DNA from: Idiomarinaceae bacterium
GTDB lineage: Bacteria; Pseudomonadota; Gammaproteobacteria; Enterobacterales; Alteromonadaceae
Direction of reading: 5' to 3'
NCBI GenBank assembly: GCA_002685255.1
Contig: NYWU01000001.1
Coordinates: forward strand, 103,955-167,954
Length of the DNA stretch: 64,000 nucleotides
Part shown: piece by piece, positions 35,436 through 45,356 of the stretch
Position numbering within the stretch: position 1 is the stretch's first letter
Layout of the letters: every line of letters begins with the position of its first letter
The notes under the pieces: generated by a model
Seen by the model: the letters and a program-made list of their open reading frames with translations, nothing else
Told to the model about the DNA's origin: nothing
The model's database searches: none
Position numbers and translations under genes: made by a program

Positions 35436-36821
35436 ATGAGTTTAAACGATCCTAAGTTCACCGACTTTAAAGTGGCAGATATTAGCCTCGCCGACTGGGG
35501 CCGCAAGGAAATTGCGATTGCCGAATCTGAAATGCCCGCTTTGATGACTATTCGTCGTAAATACGCAGACGAAAAACCGCTTAAGGGCGCCCGTATTATT
35601 GGTTGTATTCACATGACCATTCAAACGGCCGTGCTTATCGAAACTTTGGTTGAACTCGGTGCTGAAGTGCGCTGGTCTTCTTGCAATATCTTCTCCACCC
35701 AAGACCACGCAGCAGCCGCTATTGCTGCAGCTGGAGTTCCAGTCTTTGCCTGGAAAGGCGAGACAGAAGAAGAGTACGAGTGGTGCCTAGAGCAAACCTG
35801 TAAGAAAGACGGTGAACTTTGGGATGCCAATATGATTTTGGATGATGGCGGCGATTTGACGCTAATGATCCACGAGCAATTCCCACAGATGTTGGAAAAG
35901 ATCCACGGTATTACCGAGGAGACTACAACGGGCGTTCACCGCTTACTCGATATGCTCAAGCAAGGCACACTGCGCGTACCGGCTATTAATGTCAACGACT
36001 CAGTAACCAAGTCGAAAAACGATAACAAATACGGCTGCCGCCATTCACTGAATGACGCCATTAAGCGCTCTACTGACCACTTAATGTCAGGCAAAAAAGC
36101 GTTGGTCATTGGCTATGGTGACGTAGGTAAAGGCTCTGCAGCGAGCTTACGCCAAGAAGGCATGATCGTTAAAGTTACAGAAATCGATCCGATTTGTGCG
36201 ATGCAGGCATGTATGGACGGTTATGAAGTGGTCTCGCCCTACATTGATGGTGTCAATAGTGACGACGGTAGCACAATCAATAAAGCGTTGTTGGGCAACA
36301 TTGACTTATTAGTTACCACGACAGGTAACGTGAACGTTTGTGACCGCCATATGTTAGCAGCGATTAAGTCAACCGCCGTGGTGTGTAACATTGGTCACTT
36401 CGATAACGAAATCGATACCGCGTTCATGCGTAAAAACTGGCGCTGGGAAGAAATCAAGCCACAGGTTCATAAGATTTACCGCTCTGACGATGACAACGAT
36501 TACTTGTTGTTACTCGCTGAGGGTCGCTTAGTGAACTTGGGTAATGCTACAGGCCACCCTAGCCGTATTATGGATGGCTCTTTTGCAAACCAAGTGCTCG
36601 CCCAAATGCACTTGTTCCAGCAAAAATTTGCTGACATGTCGATTGAGCAGCAGAAAGATTACTTACGTGTTGAAGTCTTGCCTAAGCAGCTTGACGAAGA
36701 AGTTGCACGCTACATGGTACAAGGCTTCGGTGGTGTAATCACGCGCTTGACTCAACAGCAAGCTGACTACATCCACGTCGAGGTCGAAGGTCCATTCAAA
36801 ACTGACGAGTATCGTTACTAA
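35436..36821 (+). CDS. ahcY: S-adenosylhomocysteine hydrolase
   Basis: A 461-residue NAD-dependent enzyme that splits S-adenosylhomocysteine into homocysteine and adenosine. The N-terminal [25 protein letters not shown] is not quoted further; other signatures are [34 protein letters not shown] and the NAD-binding [18 protein letters not shown]. The C-terminal KTDEYRY is the invariant tail. It lies 35 bases after adenosine kinase and overlaps the GNAT gene by one base. No SAH riboswitch is visible upstream. Confidence 0.98.
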   Translation: MSLNDPKFTDFKVADISLADWGRKEIAIAESEMPALMTIRRKYADEKPLKGARIIGCIHMTIQTAVLIETLVELGAEVRWSSCNIFSTQDHAAAAIAAAGVPVFAWKGETEEEYEWCLEQTCKKDGELWDANMILDDGGDLTLMIHEQFPQMLEKIHGITEETTTGVHRLLDMLKQGTLRVPAINVNDSVTKSKNDNKYGCRHSLNDAIKRSTDHLMSGKKALVIGYGDVGKGSAASLRQEGMIVKVTEIDPICAMQACMDGYEVVSPYIDGVNSDDGSTINKALLGNIDLLVTTTGNVNVCDRHMLAAIKSTAVVCNIGHFDNEIDTAFMRKNWRWEEIKPQVHKIYRSDDDNDYLLLLAEGRLVNLGNATGHPSRIMDGSFANQVLAQMHLFQQKFADMSIEQQKDYLRVEVLPKQLDEEVARYMVQGFGGVITRLTQQQADYIHVEVEGPFKTDEYRY

Positions 36822-37405
36822 TGATGCAAGACGAATTAATTATTCGCCCGATAACGGCCGCTGATTCAGCGGCCGTTATTAGTTTGGCAAACGAAGTTCA
36901 CGGCGATAACTACCTGAATGAAGAGTCTCTTGCGGCTCTGCTCAGCGCCGGCACCGTGGATGATATAAACCTTTCGTTTTTGGCTGAAAAGGCGGGTGAG
37001 ATACTCGGCGTTCGGCTTACAGTAGCGCCGGGACAGTGGCCTATCGACGAGGCATGTACACCTGCCGCATGGCAGGTTGCGCCTGAGTATATTTGCTACT
37101 TTAAATGTGCTGCGGTTGCCGAGAACGCACGTGGCTTGGGGGTCGGTAAAAAGCTGCTTTCAGCCAGCATTGAAGCCGCCAAAAAGCTCGGTTGTGAAGC
37201 CGGGCTCGCGCATATCTGGATGCAAAGTCCGAACAACAGCGCTTATGGTTACTTCAGTGCGTGTGGCGGTGAACTAATAACTACGCATGCTAAACGCTGG
37301 TATCAAGCCTCTATTGAAGACGGCTATTACTGCCCTGTATGTGATGGCATTTGCTACTGTAAAGCAGGTGAGATGATACTCTATTTTTCATCTGAGCGAC
37401 TTTAG
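36821..37405 (+). CDS. GNAT N-acetyltransferase with cysteine-rich C-terminus
   Basis: A 194-residue GNAT protein. The acetyl-CoA loop is ENARGLGVGKKLLSASIEAA (about 101-120), followed by the usual HIWMQSPNNSAYGYFSACGG. Unusually, the C-terminus carries C171, C174, C178 and C180 (CPVCDGICYC), a pattern suggesting metal binding or a structural zinc site. The substrate is unknown. It begins on the last base of the ahcY stop codon and precedes the flavoenzyme gene by three bases, so it belongs to the same operon. Confidence 0.8.
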   Translation: MMQDELIIRPITAADSAAVISLANEVHGDNYLNEESLAALLSAGTVDDINLSFLAEKAGEILGVRLTVAPGQWPIDEACTPAAWQVAPEYICYFKCAAVAENARGLGVGKKLLSASIEAAKKLGCEAGLAHIWMQSPNNSAYGYFSACGGELITTHAKRWYQASIEDGYYCPVCDGICYCKAGEMILYFSSERL

Positions 37406-37408
37406 TCC

Positions 37409-38731
37409 ATGTATGATCCGCTAAATGACACTGAGCTACCCAATGCTGCGCCACGCGTAGGCTATTGGGCAGGTCATTCAGTTGAGTGGCCAGCCTGTTT
37501 GAAACAGTTGCCTAGAACGACTGATGCTCTAGTCATTGGAGGCGGCTACACGGGGTTAAATGCAGCGATTGAACTTCGTGCACAGGGGCGTGAAGTCACT
37601 GTCATCGATGCTGAGCAATTAGCCTGGGGGTGTTCAAGCCGCAATGCTGGCTTTGTCATGAAAAGTACTGGCCGGCTCGGCTTGAAGCACTGGCACGATA
37701 GTTTGGGTGAGGATGTCGGCTATGCAATGGCGAACGAACATCAACTCGCCCTTGAGCAGATCAAAGCACATGTCCAGCACTGCCCTGACCAATGTGACCT
37801 GCGTGAAGGCGGCTACGTCAAACTGGCTCATAATAAAGGGGCGGTAAAAGCGCTGAGGTCGCAATACCAATTTCTCCGTTCGACTCAACAACCGGTGACA
37901 TGGCTCAATAAACAACAGGTTGCCGATACTATCAAAACACAACATGGCTTTGCAGGGCTAAAGTTTGATGATTGTTTTGCTATCAATCCAGTAAAATTAG
38001 CCGCCAGCGTCGCGCGTCAAGCTCATCAAGCAGGCGTCCAGTTAGTAGAGCACTGTGCGGCGACCGCAATGGACCGTTTGGATGAGGGGTGGCGAGTACA
38101 CACGGCACAAGGAGAAATCGTGGCGCGTGATGTGCTCTTTGCTACCAATGCCTACACTACACAAAAGCTATTTCCTGGACTTACACGCCGCAATCTGCCC
38201 GTAGTTTCTAGCGTCATTGTTACACCACCACTCAGTCGCGCTCAGCTCGATGCGACGGGGCTCAAAGACGACTACGCTTACATGGACACGCGCGTGCTTA
38301 AATATTATTTCCGCTTACTGCCAGACGGTCGACTATTATTTGGTGGTCGTGGTGCCATTAGAGGCGCTAATGCCGAGAATCCGCGCTACGCTCGACGTCT
38401 ACTCGCCGCACTCCATGCCAGTTTCCCCGCATTAAAGGACATCACGCATTGGGATGACTTTTGGAGTGGTTGGGTCAGTGTGTCATTGGACGATTATCCG
38501 CGCGTCATGCAACTCGACAACAATGTTTATGCCAGCATGGGCTATTGTGGTGCGGGCGTTAGTTTTAGCGCTTTAGCGGGTAAACGGCTAGCCGAAAAAG
38601 CCTGCGGCTTGTCGTTACCGACACTACCGTATTATCAGTCTAACCTTAAACCGTTTCCTTTTTCAGGTTTTCGCCGCGTTGGACAATGGGCGTTTTATCA
38701 TTACGGACGGCTACGCGATATGTGGGGCTAA
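37409..38731 (+). CDS. FAD-dependent amine oxidoreductase (PuuB/DAO-like)
   Basis: A 440-residue flavoprotein of the D-amino-acid-oxidase superfamily. The dinucleotide-binding motif VIGGGYTGLNAAIELRAQG starts near residue 43, followed by WGCSSRNAGFVMKS. The C-terminal DFWSGWVSVSLDDYPRVMQL and SMGYCGAGVSFSALAGKRLA are typical of gamma-glutamylputrescine oxidase-like enzymes. It probably oxidises a secondary or primary amine with oxygen or another acceptor. Cotranscription with the GNAT gene would fit acylation and oxidation of a polyamine-like compound, but this is inference. Confidence 0.82.
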   Translation: MYDPLNDTELPNAAPRVGYWAGHSVEWPACLKQLPRTTDALVIGGGYTGLNAAIELRAQGREVTVIDAEQLAWGCSSRNAGFVMKSTGRLGLKHWHDSLGEDVGYAMANEHQLALEQIKAHVQHCPDQCDLREGGYVKLAHNKGAVKALRSQYQFLRSTQQPVTWLNKQQVADTIKTQHGFAGLKFDDCFAINPVKLAASVARQAHQAGVQLVEHCAATAMDRLDEGWRVHTAQGEIVARDVLFATNAYTTQKLFPGLTRRNLPVVSSVIVTPPLSRAQLDATGLKDDYAYMDTRVLKYYFRLLPDGRLLFGGRGAIRGANAENPRYARRLLAALHASFPALKDITHWDDFWSGWVSVSLDDYPRVMQLDNNVYASMGYCGAGVSFSALAGKRLAEKACGLSLPTLPYYQSNLKPFPFSGFRRVGQWAFYHYGRLRDMWG

Positions 38732-38744
38732 CATCCCACAACAC

Positions 38745-39890
38745 TTAAAGCCCAAACACAGTCTTTTCGCTCTTCAGCATCCGTCCGATTAAATAGGTTA
38801 GTAATACAGCGACCACTAATGTGAATATCGCACTCACGCCTGTACCCAACCAATTCACCGCCTCGCCACGGATCAGTGACAAGAATGTTTGGTGCTGCCC
38901 GGTTAACGGTAAATAGTAAAGTAACGGCGTTTTTAGGCGCGCAAACTCGACACCGAATGATGCGGCCATCGGGATGATCAGCAGAAAACTAATATATGTT
39001 TGCGCTTCTTTAAAATTCTTTGCTCGAAACGACACGAATAGTTGCAGACTCGTTGCTAGCAACGCCAATGGCACTAATGCCAGAAACATGATTAACAACA
39101 TATCCAAACTGAAATCAACGCTCATGCCTATTTGATGGAGCGGCACAAAACTAAAGATAATAGGAATAAGAATCAGCGACAGCATGGCACCCAATAGTGC
39201 GAAGCAGGAGGCGGCAAGCACTTTACCAATGACGATCGCCTGCGAACTCACTGGCTGAGATAATAAAAACTCAAGTGAATTACGTTCGCGCTCGCCGGCA
39301 CTGATATCAATCGCCACATTCATGCCCGACCAAAATACCGAAAGTAAGATAAACACTAGCACACTGCCCATAATGATCGCAGCTTTAGAACCTCGCGTCG
39401 CCATGTCTTGCTTTGCTACTTGGACCGGTTGTATGACGCGAGGATCAATACCTCTTAATATCAATCGGTAATTCGCTATCTGAGCGGAGTACGCTTGCAG
39501 TGCCTGCTCGACGCGCTTCACATCGGTTTGCTGCTTCTGTGCCGACCAGTCAGCACGCAATGTCACCGCTATGGGTGTGGCGGAGGCAATGGCCGCAGCC
39601 CAGTTTTCAGGAATCGAAAGCTCGATGGGTGTCACTTCAGCCGGCCAATCGGTTTCGCGTTCCACGATACTATTTTCACGCAGGTGTTCGACAAGCTCTG
39701 GGGCATATTGCTTACCCTCAATGCTTATTTTAACATCGCTCGGGTCGGTCAATTGGCTAATCAAAAAGAAAAATGCTACCGCCATCAGCATCGGACCAAA
39801 GAAAGCATAAGACATCGCCGCGAGCACTGAGCGTTTATCGCGGAGCGCATCCTTGAACTCTTTTTTCCATATCGTTTTGTAGGCGCTCAT
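38745..39890 (-). CDS. ABC transporter permease, NatB/ABC-2 type
   Basis: A 381-residue membrane subunit. One helix lies near the N-terminus (LAAMSYAFFGPMLMAVAFFF), then a large extracytoplasmic domain of about 130 residues, then five to six C-terminal helices. GERERNSLEFLLSQPVSSQAIVIGKVLA is a typical ABC-2 coupling region. The arrangement matches NatB of sodium or peptide exporters. It follows natA directly (sharing one base at 39890), with the S33 hydrolase gene upstream. The transported substrate cannot be assigned. Confidence 0.85.
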   Translation of the reverse strand: MSAYKTIWKKEFKDALRDKRSVLAAMSYAFFGPMLMAVAFFFLISQLTDPSDVKISIEGKQYAPELVEHLRENSIVERETDWPAEVTPIELSIPENWAAAIASATPIAVTLRADWSAQKQQTDVKRVEQALQAYSAQIANYRLILRGIDPRVIQPVQVAKQDMATRGSKAAIIMGSVLVFILLSVFWSGMNVAIDISAGERERNSLEFLLSQPVSSQAIVIGKVLAASCFALLGAMLSLILIPIIFSFVPLHQIGMSVDFSLDMLLIMFLALVPLALLATSLQLFVSFRAKNFKEAQTYISFLLIIPMAASFGVEFARLKTPLLYYLPLTGQHQTFLSLIRGEAVNWLGTGVSAIFTLVVAVLLTYLIGRMLKSEKTVFGL

Positions 39891-40624
39891 TAGGCTGCAA
39901 TCCCCTCGTCGCTACCAATGATCTTGACGAATGCATCTTCAAGGGCGGTTTCACCGGTTAACTGACACAACTCATTCGGTGTTCCCTCGGCTGCGACTTT
40001 GCCACCTGCCATGACTACGACTCGGTCGCATAGTGCAGCCACTTCTTGCATAACGTGGCTCGAAAACAAAATACAGGTGCCCGCTGCCCGTTGTTCTCGC
40101 AAAATATCACGTAAAATCCGCGTACTCATGACATCAAGACCGCGACTGGGTTCATCTAGAATCAGATGTTTAGGGTCATGCACTAGCGCCTGAGCTAAGG
40201 CCACCTTCATGCGTTGTCCCTGAGAAAAGCCTGCTGATTTGCGATCGGCGAGTGTAGCAATATCGAGCCGCTCGATGACCGACTGTACGTTGTTCTCCAA
40301 CGTATGACCTTTCAATCCATGCAGCTCACCAAAATAACGTATTTGTTCGCGCACCGTTAAACGTTCATAAAGACCGAATTTATCAGGAAAGATACCTAAG
40401 TTGCTGCGCGCCTTTAAGGGGTGTTTATTAGCGTCAACGTGTTCAATCAACGCTTCACCTGAATCGGCACGAAGCAGTCCATAAATAATACGGAGGCATG
40501 TGGTCTTGCCCGCGCCATTGGGCCCTAGCAAGCCGGTTATCTCGCCATCGCGCGCAGCAAACGTGAGTTCGCTCAGCGCGTTCACTGTCTTAAAGGACTT
40601 ACTTATCGACTTTACTTCAATCAT
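39890..40624 (-). CDS. ABC transporter ATP-binding protein, NatA type
   Basis: A 244-residue ATPase. Walker A is GLLGPNGAGKTTCLRI, the Q-loop is near FPDKFGLYERLTVREQIRYF, the signature is SAGFSQGQRMKVALAQAL, and Walker B is HLILDEPSRGLDV. I start at ATG 40624 (MIEVKSISKSFKTV), four bases after the upstream stop, with GAGAGG as Shine-Dalgarno. It pairs with the following permease. Resemblance to NatA suggests export of sodium or of a small molecule; which one is not determined. Confidence 0.88.
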   Translation of the reverse strand: MIEVKSISKSFKTVNALSELTFAARDGEITGLLGPNGAGKTTCLRIIYGLLRADSGEALIEHVDANKHPLKARSNLGIFPDKFGLYERLTVREQIRYFGELHGLKGHTLENNVQSVIERLDIATLADRKSAGFSQGQRMKVALAQALVHDPKHLILDEPSRGLDVMSTRILRDILREQRAAGTCILFSSHVMQEVAALCDRVVVMAGGKVAAEGTPNELCQLTGETALEDAFVKIIGSDEGIAA

Positions 40625-40625
40625 G

Positions 40626-42128
40626 TCAAAGGCCCTCTCCGTTGGCATTCAGCACAAAAGGTGCCAGCTTCCTTTGCTTTACACATTGAGTATCTAATGC
40701 TTCGACACTTCCCTTACGGACGAACTGTGCAACGATTTTGTTAGCACAGGTGTGTCCCGCTATGGTGTGTCCTGCGTACGGTGCCACCACGTGTACACTA
40801 TTCGGCAAGGTGCGCGCAGCAATATCCGCCCAGCGTGGAGGCGTGACTGGATCTTGCGTGCCGGATAGGAGTAATACAGGCTTTTCGCTCTCAACCGGTT
40901 GCGCAAAGGCACTCGGTGCCGGCGTTGTTTGCCACCCTTTGCACAAATCGACGAATGCTTGCCCGGTTTTACCACCAATAAACTCGTTGTTAGCATCTTG
41001 CTGCAACAAGCTCTCAGTCGCGCGTGGTAAATCTTCACGGCATACCACCGACAACATCAGACCTAAGTATATCGAGTTTTGTACCGCGGTGGTTGTGCCA
41101 CCCATCAACCCTAGAATAGGTTTATAATTAGTCGCACGTGCTTCACTAATGGCATAGGGTAATAACTGACGTGTGGCGGGGTTGTAGAGCGCAAGACGAA
41201 CCACGGAACTAAATCTTCCTGGAGTCAGCCGAACCTGAATCGCTTCTGCTGATAGCGGATCTTGTGTGTCAAGCAGCACACTTTGCTGCTCGAGCGATTG
41301 CATCACCTGCTCATAATCTTGTTTGAGCTTGGGAAACCGTTGTGCACATGATTGCTGCTGTTGACAGTCTTGTAGCATATTTTCAAATGCCAAACTGCCA
41401 TTAAACCCGAATGGGCCGATGACCACCTGCGGTGGAGCAACCGCATCCAAGGTCGCCGTGCGAACCGCGTTAGGCGCTTGTTGCAAGTACTTGAGGCCAA
41501 CTCGGCTACCGTACGACCCACCATAGAGATTCCATTGCTCAACATTTAATGCTTCACGAACACGTTCAAAGTCGCGAATTGCGTTTGGTGTATTGTACTG
41601 TGAAACGTCGACATCGGGGTATTGCGCAAGGCATTCCGCTGCCACTTCATCAAGCGCTTGCTCATCGTCTGAACGAACTAATTCATCGGGTCGATTGACG
41701 TCGCAAGATAACGGATTACTTTTACCGGTGCCGCGTTGGTCAATCAAGACGATATCACGTTGCTTCCTAACATCGGCGAAGATGCGGGCAATCATCGGCG
41801 CAAGCTCGGTAGCCGCCTGACCCGGCCCGCCGGCTAAAATCAAAAGCGGATCGGGTTGTGCGTTCTCTTGAATCGAAGGAATGATCGCGTAATGAATATT
41901 GATTTGCTTGGCATTAGGTTGCTCATAGTTTTCGGGTACCGCAATGAAGCCGCACGCTAAGCGTTCAGAGAACCCTTTAATGAAACAGTCCTGGTCGTTA
42001 TCTGAGGGCTCCACTTTATTCTGTGCATTGGTCATTGCGCTGAATACGCTCAAACCAGCAGCCAATAGCACCCCTATTAAACGCGACCCAAATCGAGTAC
42101 TCGGCCGGCTTTCATTACCTAAGTTCAT
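40626..42128 (-). CDS. Exported S33-family alpha/beta hydrolase
   Basis: A 500-residue protein with an N-terminal signal or anchor (about 17-35, ending MTNAQ). The fold is a proline-iminopeptidase-like alpha/beta hydrolase: oxyanion loop LILAGGPGQAATEL, DIVLIDQRGTGKSNPLSCD, nucleophile Ser in LYGGSYGSRVGLKYL, Asp in LLLSGTQDPVTPP and His in APYAGHTIAGH. The C-terminal region resembles the TAP-like domain of tripeptidyl aminopeptidases. It is the first gene of a run with the NatAB-type exporter, with a TGACATG junction to natA, so hydrolase and transporter are coexpressed. Confidence 0.88.
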   Translation of the reverse strand: MNLGNESRPSTRFGSRLIGVLLAAGLSVFSAMTNAQNKVEPSDNDQDCFIKGFSERLACGFIAVPENYEQPNAKQINIHYAIIPSIQENAQPDPLLILAGGPGQAATELAPMIARIFADVRKQRDIVLIDQRGTGKSNPLSCDVNRPDELVRSDDEQALDEVAAECLAQYPDVDVSQYNTPNAIRDFERVREALNVEQWNLYGGSYGSRVGLKYLQQAPNAVRTATLDAVAPPQVVIGPFGFNGSLAFENMLQDCQQQQSCAQRFPKLKQDYEQVMQSLEQQSVLLDTQDPLSAEAIQVRLTPGRFSSVVRLALYNPATRQLLPYAISEARATNYKPILGLMGGTTTAVQNSIYLGLMLSVVCREDLPRATESLLQQDANNEFIGGKTGQAFVDLCKGWQTTPAPSAFAQPVESEKPVLLLSGTQDPVTPPRWADIAARTLPNSVHVVAPYAGHTIAGHTCANKIVAQFVRKGSVEALDTQCVKQRKLAPFVLNANGEGL

Positions 42129-42220
42129 GAAAATGTCCTAAAAAAGCGATAAGCAGTTATTTTCGTCCCATCACCGTGTTTTAGCAACAGAAGAATCGAA
42201 ACAATTTGTTAACAAAAACA

Positions 42221-42248
42221 AAAAAGGCCTCCAATGTGGAGGCCCTTT
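42221..42248 (-). terminator. Terminator of the DUF3718 gene
   Basis: GGCCTCCA and TGGAGGCC form an 8-base stem with a three-base loop. On the minus strand it is followed by TTTTTTGTTTTTG, so it terminates the gene ending at 42270. Confidence 0.85.
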
Positions 42249-42269
42249 GCAATCTATTTACAGCTTGGA

Positions 42270-42647
42270 TTATAAGCCGGCGCGCTCTTTAATAGCAGCC
42301 GCGATAGGAGAACCGCCGTGACCATTTTGCTGTGCCCACTGGTAATCTCCAGAGCTTGCTAAATCGTCAACAGAAAGACGACCGACCATAAAGGTACCAA
42401 TTTCGTTAGAGCCATTTGTCATTGCAAATTGCAAAAGCGATTGACCGTTACACTGGATACCTGAATATACGTCACGCATGCGAACACGTGAATCACGTAA
42501 TTTCTTACGTAGACGCATGGTGTCATCGCCTTGTACGTATGTGCATAGGCTCAACGCGAGTTCGTTTTGGGCTTTCGCTGGCTGACTGAAAGATACGCCA
42601 GCAACTGCTGTTGCCGCGATCAAAGAACCTAAGATAAATGATTTCAT
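42270..42647 (-). CDS. Exported DUF3718 family protein
   Basis: A 125-residue secreted protein with signal peptide MKSFILGSLIAATAVAGVSF and AKA cleavage region. The mature part is about 98 residues. It contains two cysteines (SLCTYVQGDD and SGIQCNGQSLLQFA) that probably form a disulfide, and the motif LRKKLRDSRVRMRDVY typical of DUF3718, a small family seen in Shewanella and other Alteromonadales. No function is known. It is a single gene with its own terminator. Confidence 0.82.
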   Translation of the reverse strand: MKSFILGSLIAATAVAGVSFSQPAKAQNELALSLCTYVQGDDTMRLRKKLRDSRVRMRDVYSGIQCNGQSLLQFAMTNGSNEIGTFMVGRLSVDDLASSGDYQWAQQNGHGGSPIAAAIKERAGL

Positions 42648-42761
42648 TGTGTGACCCCCATCACTTACAACTGTTCAATTTTTCGCCGCAAATAATACTA
42701 TGAAATTAACGTTCATTCAATCACGCATGTTAAGGTAATTTATTGATTGGACAACAGTTTA

Positions 42762-43262
42762 TTAACTTTTGCGGTCGAGAATACGGGTAGTATATGCAGG
42801 TGTTTCGGCATTGGGAGCGGCAACATATTGCCGCTCAAGTTCTTGCCAGCTCTGATTTTTTTGGTAATCAGGAAAGTGCGTATCGCCCTCAACATCCAGT
42901 TCGATATCGGTAACATATAGCCGATCACTGTAAGGAAAAAAAAGTTTATAAATTTTTCCACCACCAATGACCATCAGCTCCTCAACATTACCGGCAGCGG
43001 CGATTGCTTGCTCGACACTACTGACCCAAACCACGCCATCATCGGGGCTTTGATGCTGACGAGGTTGGGTAGAAAGTACAATATTTTTGCGTCCTGGCAG
43101 GGGGCGTCCCAAGGACTCAAAAGTTCTGCGACCCATAACAATTGGCTTACCCAATGTAATTTTTTTGAAATATTTCAACTCGCTCGGAATATGCCAAGGC
43201 ATCGTATTATCTTTTCCAATCACACGATTTTTTGCCATGGCCGCTACCAGTGAAATTTTCAT
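42762..43262 (-). CDS. folA: Dihydrofolate reductase
   Basis: A 166-residue DHFR that reduces dihydrofolate to tetrahydrofolate with NADPH. Motifs: ISLVAAMAKNRVIGKDNTMPWHIP is only partly quoted here; the conserved NTMPWHIPSELKYFKK, IVMGRRTFESLGRPLPGRKN and MVIGGGKIYKLFFPYSDRLY are intact. The start is ATG 43262 with AGGG upstream; a longer reading overlaps obgE and would add an unlikely basic and threonine-rich leader. It lies 22 bases downstream of obgE on the same strand. It recycles the folate oxidised by ThyA. Confidence 0.96.
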   Translation of the reverse strand: MKISLVAAMAKNRVIGKDNTMPWHIPSELKYFKKITLGKPIVMGRRTFESLGRPLPGRKNIVLSTQPRQHQSPDDGVVWVSSVEQAIAAAGNVEELMVIGGGKIYKLFFPYSDRLYVTDIELDVEGDTHFPDYQKNQSWQELERQYVAAPNAETPAYTTRILDRKS

Positions 43263-43284
43263 TGCGTCGCCCTTGTACACGGTT

Positions 43285-44463
<1,179 letters not shown>

Positions 44464-44502
44464 TTAGAACAATTCTTGAGGATACTAAGGTTAGCACATA
44501 TG

Positions 44503-44533
44503 AAAAAGCCCTGCCGTAAAGGCAGGGCTTTTC
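44503..44533 (-). terminator. Terminator of the rplU-rpmA operon
   Basis: AAAAGCCCTGCC and GGCAGGGCTTTT form a perfect 12-base stem with a five-base loop (44504-44532). The minus strand continues TTTTTCATATG. It lies between rpmA and obgE. Confidence 0.88.
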
Positions 44534-44555
44534 AAATCTTTTAGGACAGCTGTAA

Positions 44556-44813
44556 TTAGTCAGTGATTACACTGATAAATTTACGGTTTTTGCTGCCTTT
44601 AGTTTCGAAAGAAACTTTACCTTCCGCGGTCGCGAATAAGGTGTGATCTTTACCCATGCCTACGTTGCTACCAGCGTGGAATTTAGTACCACGTTGACGA
44701 ACTAGGATGTTGCCTGCCAATACAGACTCACCACCGAAACGCTTAACACCCAGACGTTTACTCTCTGAGTCACGACCGTTTTTAGTAGAACCACCAGCCT
44801 TTTTGTGTGCCAT
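44556..44813 (-). CDS. rpmA: 50S ribosomal protein L27
   Basis: An 85-residue L27, starting [20 protein letters not shown]; its N-terminal arm reaches the peptidyl-transferase centre. The internal [20 protein letters not shown] and GKVSFETKG are conserved. There is no N-terminal extension requiring cleavage as in Firmicutes. It lies 18 bases after rplU, the standard rplU-rpmA pair. Confidence 0.98.
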   Translation of the reverse strand: MAHKKAGGSTKNGRDSESKRLGVKRFGGESVLAGNILVRQRGTKFHAGSNVGMGKDHTLFATAEGKVSFETKGSKNRKFISVITD

Positions 44814-44831
44814 GTGTCGTTACTCCTTAAA

Positions 44832-45143
44832 TTAGCTGTTGATACCAGTGATTTTCACTTCTGTGAACCACTGACGGTGACCTTGTTGCTTACGTGAATG
44901 CTTACGACGACGGAATTTAACGATCTTCACTTTGTCGCCACGACCGTGATCAACGATCTCAGCTGTCACTTTGCCACCTGATACAAACGGCGCACCGATT
45001 TTTACATCGCTGCCGTCAGAAACCATAAGAACCTGGTCGAACTCAACTACGTCTCCGGTAGCTGCTTCCAGTTTTTCCAGGCGGACGATTTGGCCTTCAG
45101 TCACACGGTGCTGCTTACCGCCACTTTGGAATACTGCGTACAT
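44832..45143 (-). CDS. rplU: 50S ribosomal protein L21
   Basis: A 103-residue L21, closely matching E. coli: [18 protein letters not shown] at the start and [20 protein letters not shown] near the end. I use ATG 45143, preceded by GGAG; the upstream in-frame codon adds three residues not found in homologs. It is the first gene of the rplU-rpmA operon and has a strong consensus-like promoter at 45192-45220, divergent from ispB. Confidence 0.98.
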   Translation of the reverse strand: MYAVFQSGGKQHRVTEGQIVRLEKLEAATGDVVEFDQVLMVSDGSDVKIGAPFVSGGKVTAEIVDHGRGDKVKIVKFRRRKHSRKQQGHRQWFTEVKITGINS

Positions 45144-45191
45144 AGTAATCTCCACTGCCCATTAGGCACTCGAATTTAAAATAGGTCGCGA

Positions 45192-45220
45192 ATTCTACTG
45201 AATAAACAAAAGGATCGCAA
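45192..45220 (-). promoter_or_regulatory. Sigma-70 promoter of rplU-rpmA
   Basis: On the minus strand TTGCGA (45220-45215) and TAGAAT (45197-45192) are separated by exactly 17 bases. It lies 49 bases upstream of the rplU start codon. Spacing and both hexamers are good, so this is the most convincing promoter of the window by sequence alone. Confidence 0.75.
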
Positions 45221-45356
45221 GTGATTTCTGGCTTTCTTTATCAACTTCGCATGCGCCCGTTTAAGCTTGTCCATCTCGACCGCCAATGGCTAGTAACACG
45301 CGCTCATATATTGTAACATCCAATCTCCGTTAAATTTACGTAAAGCATTTCATATT

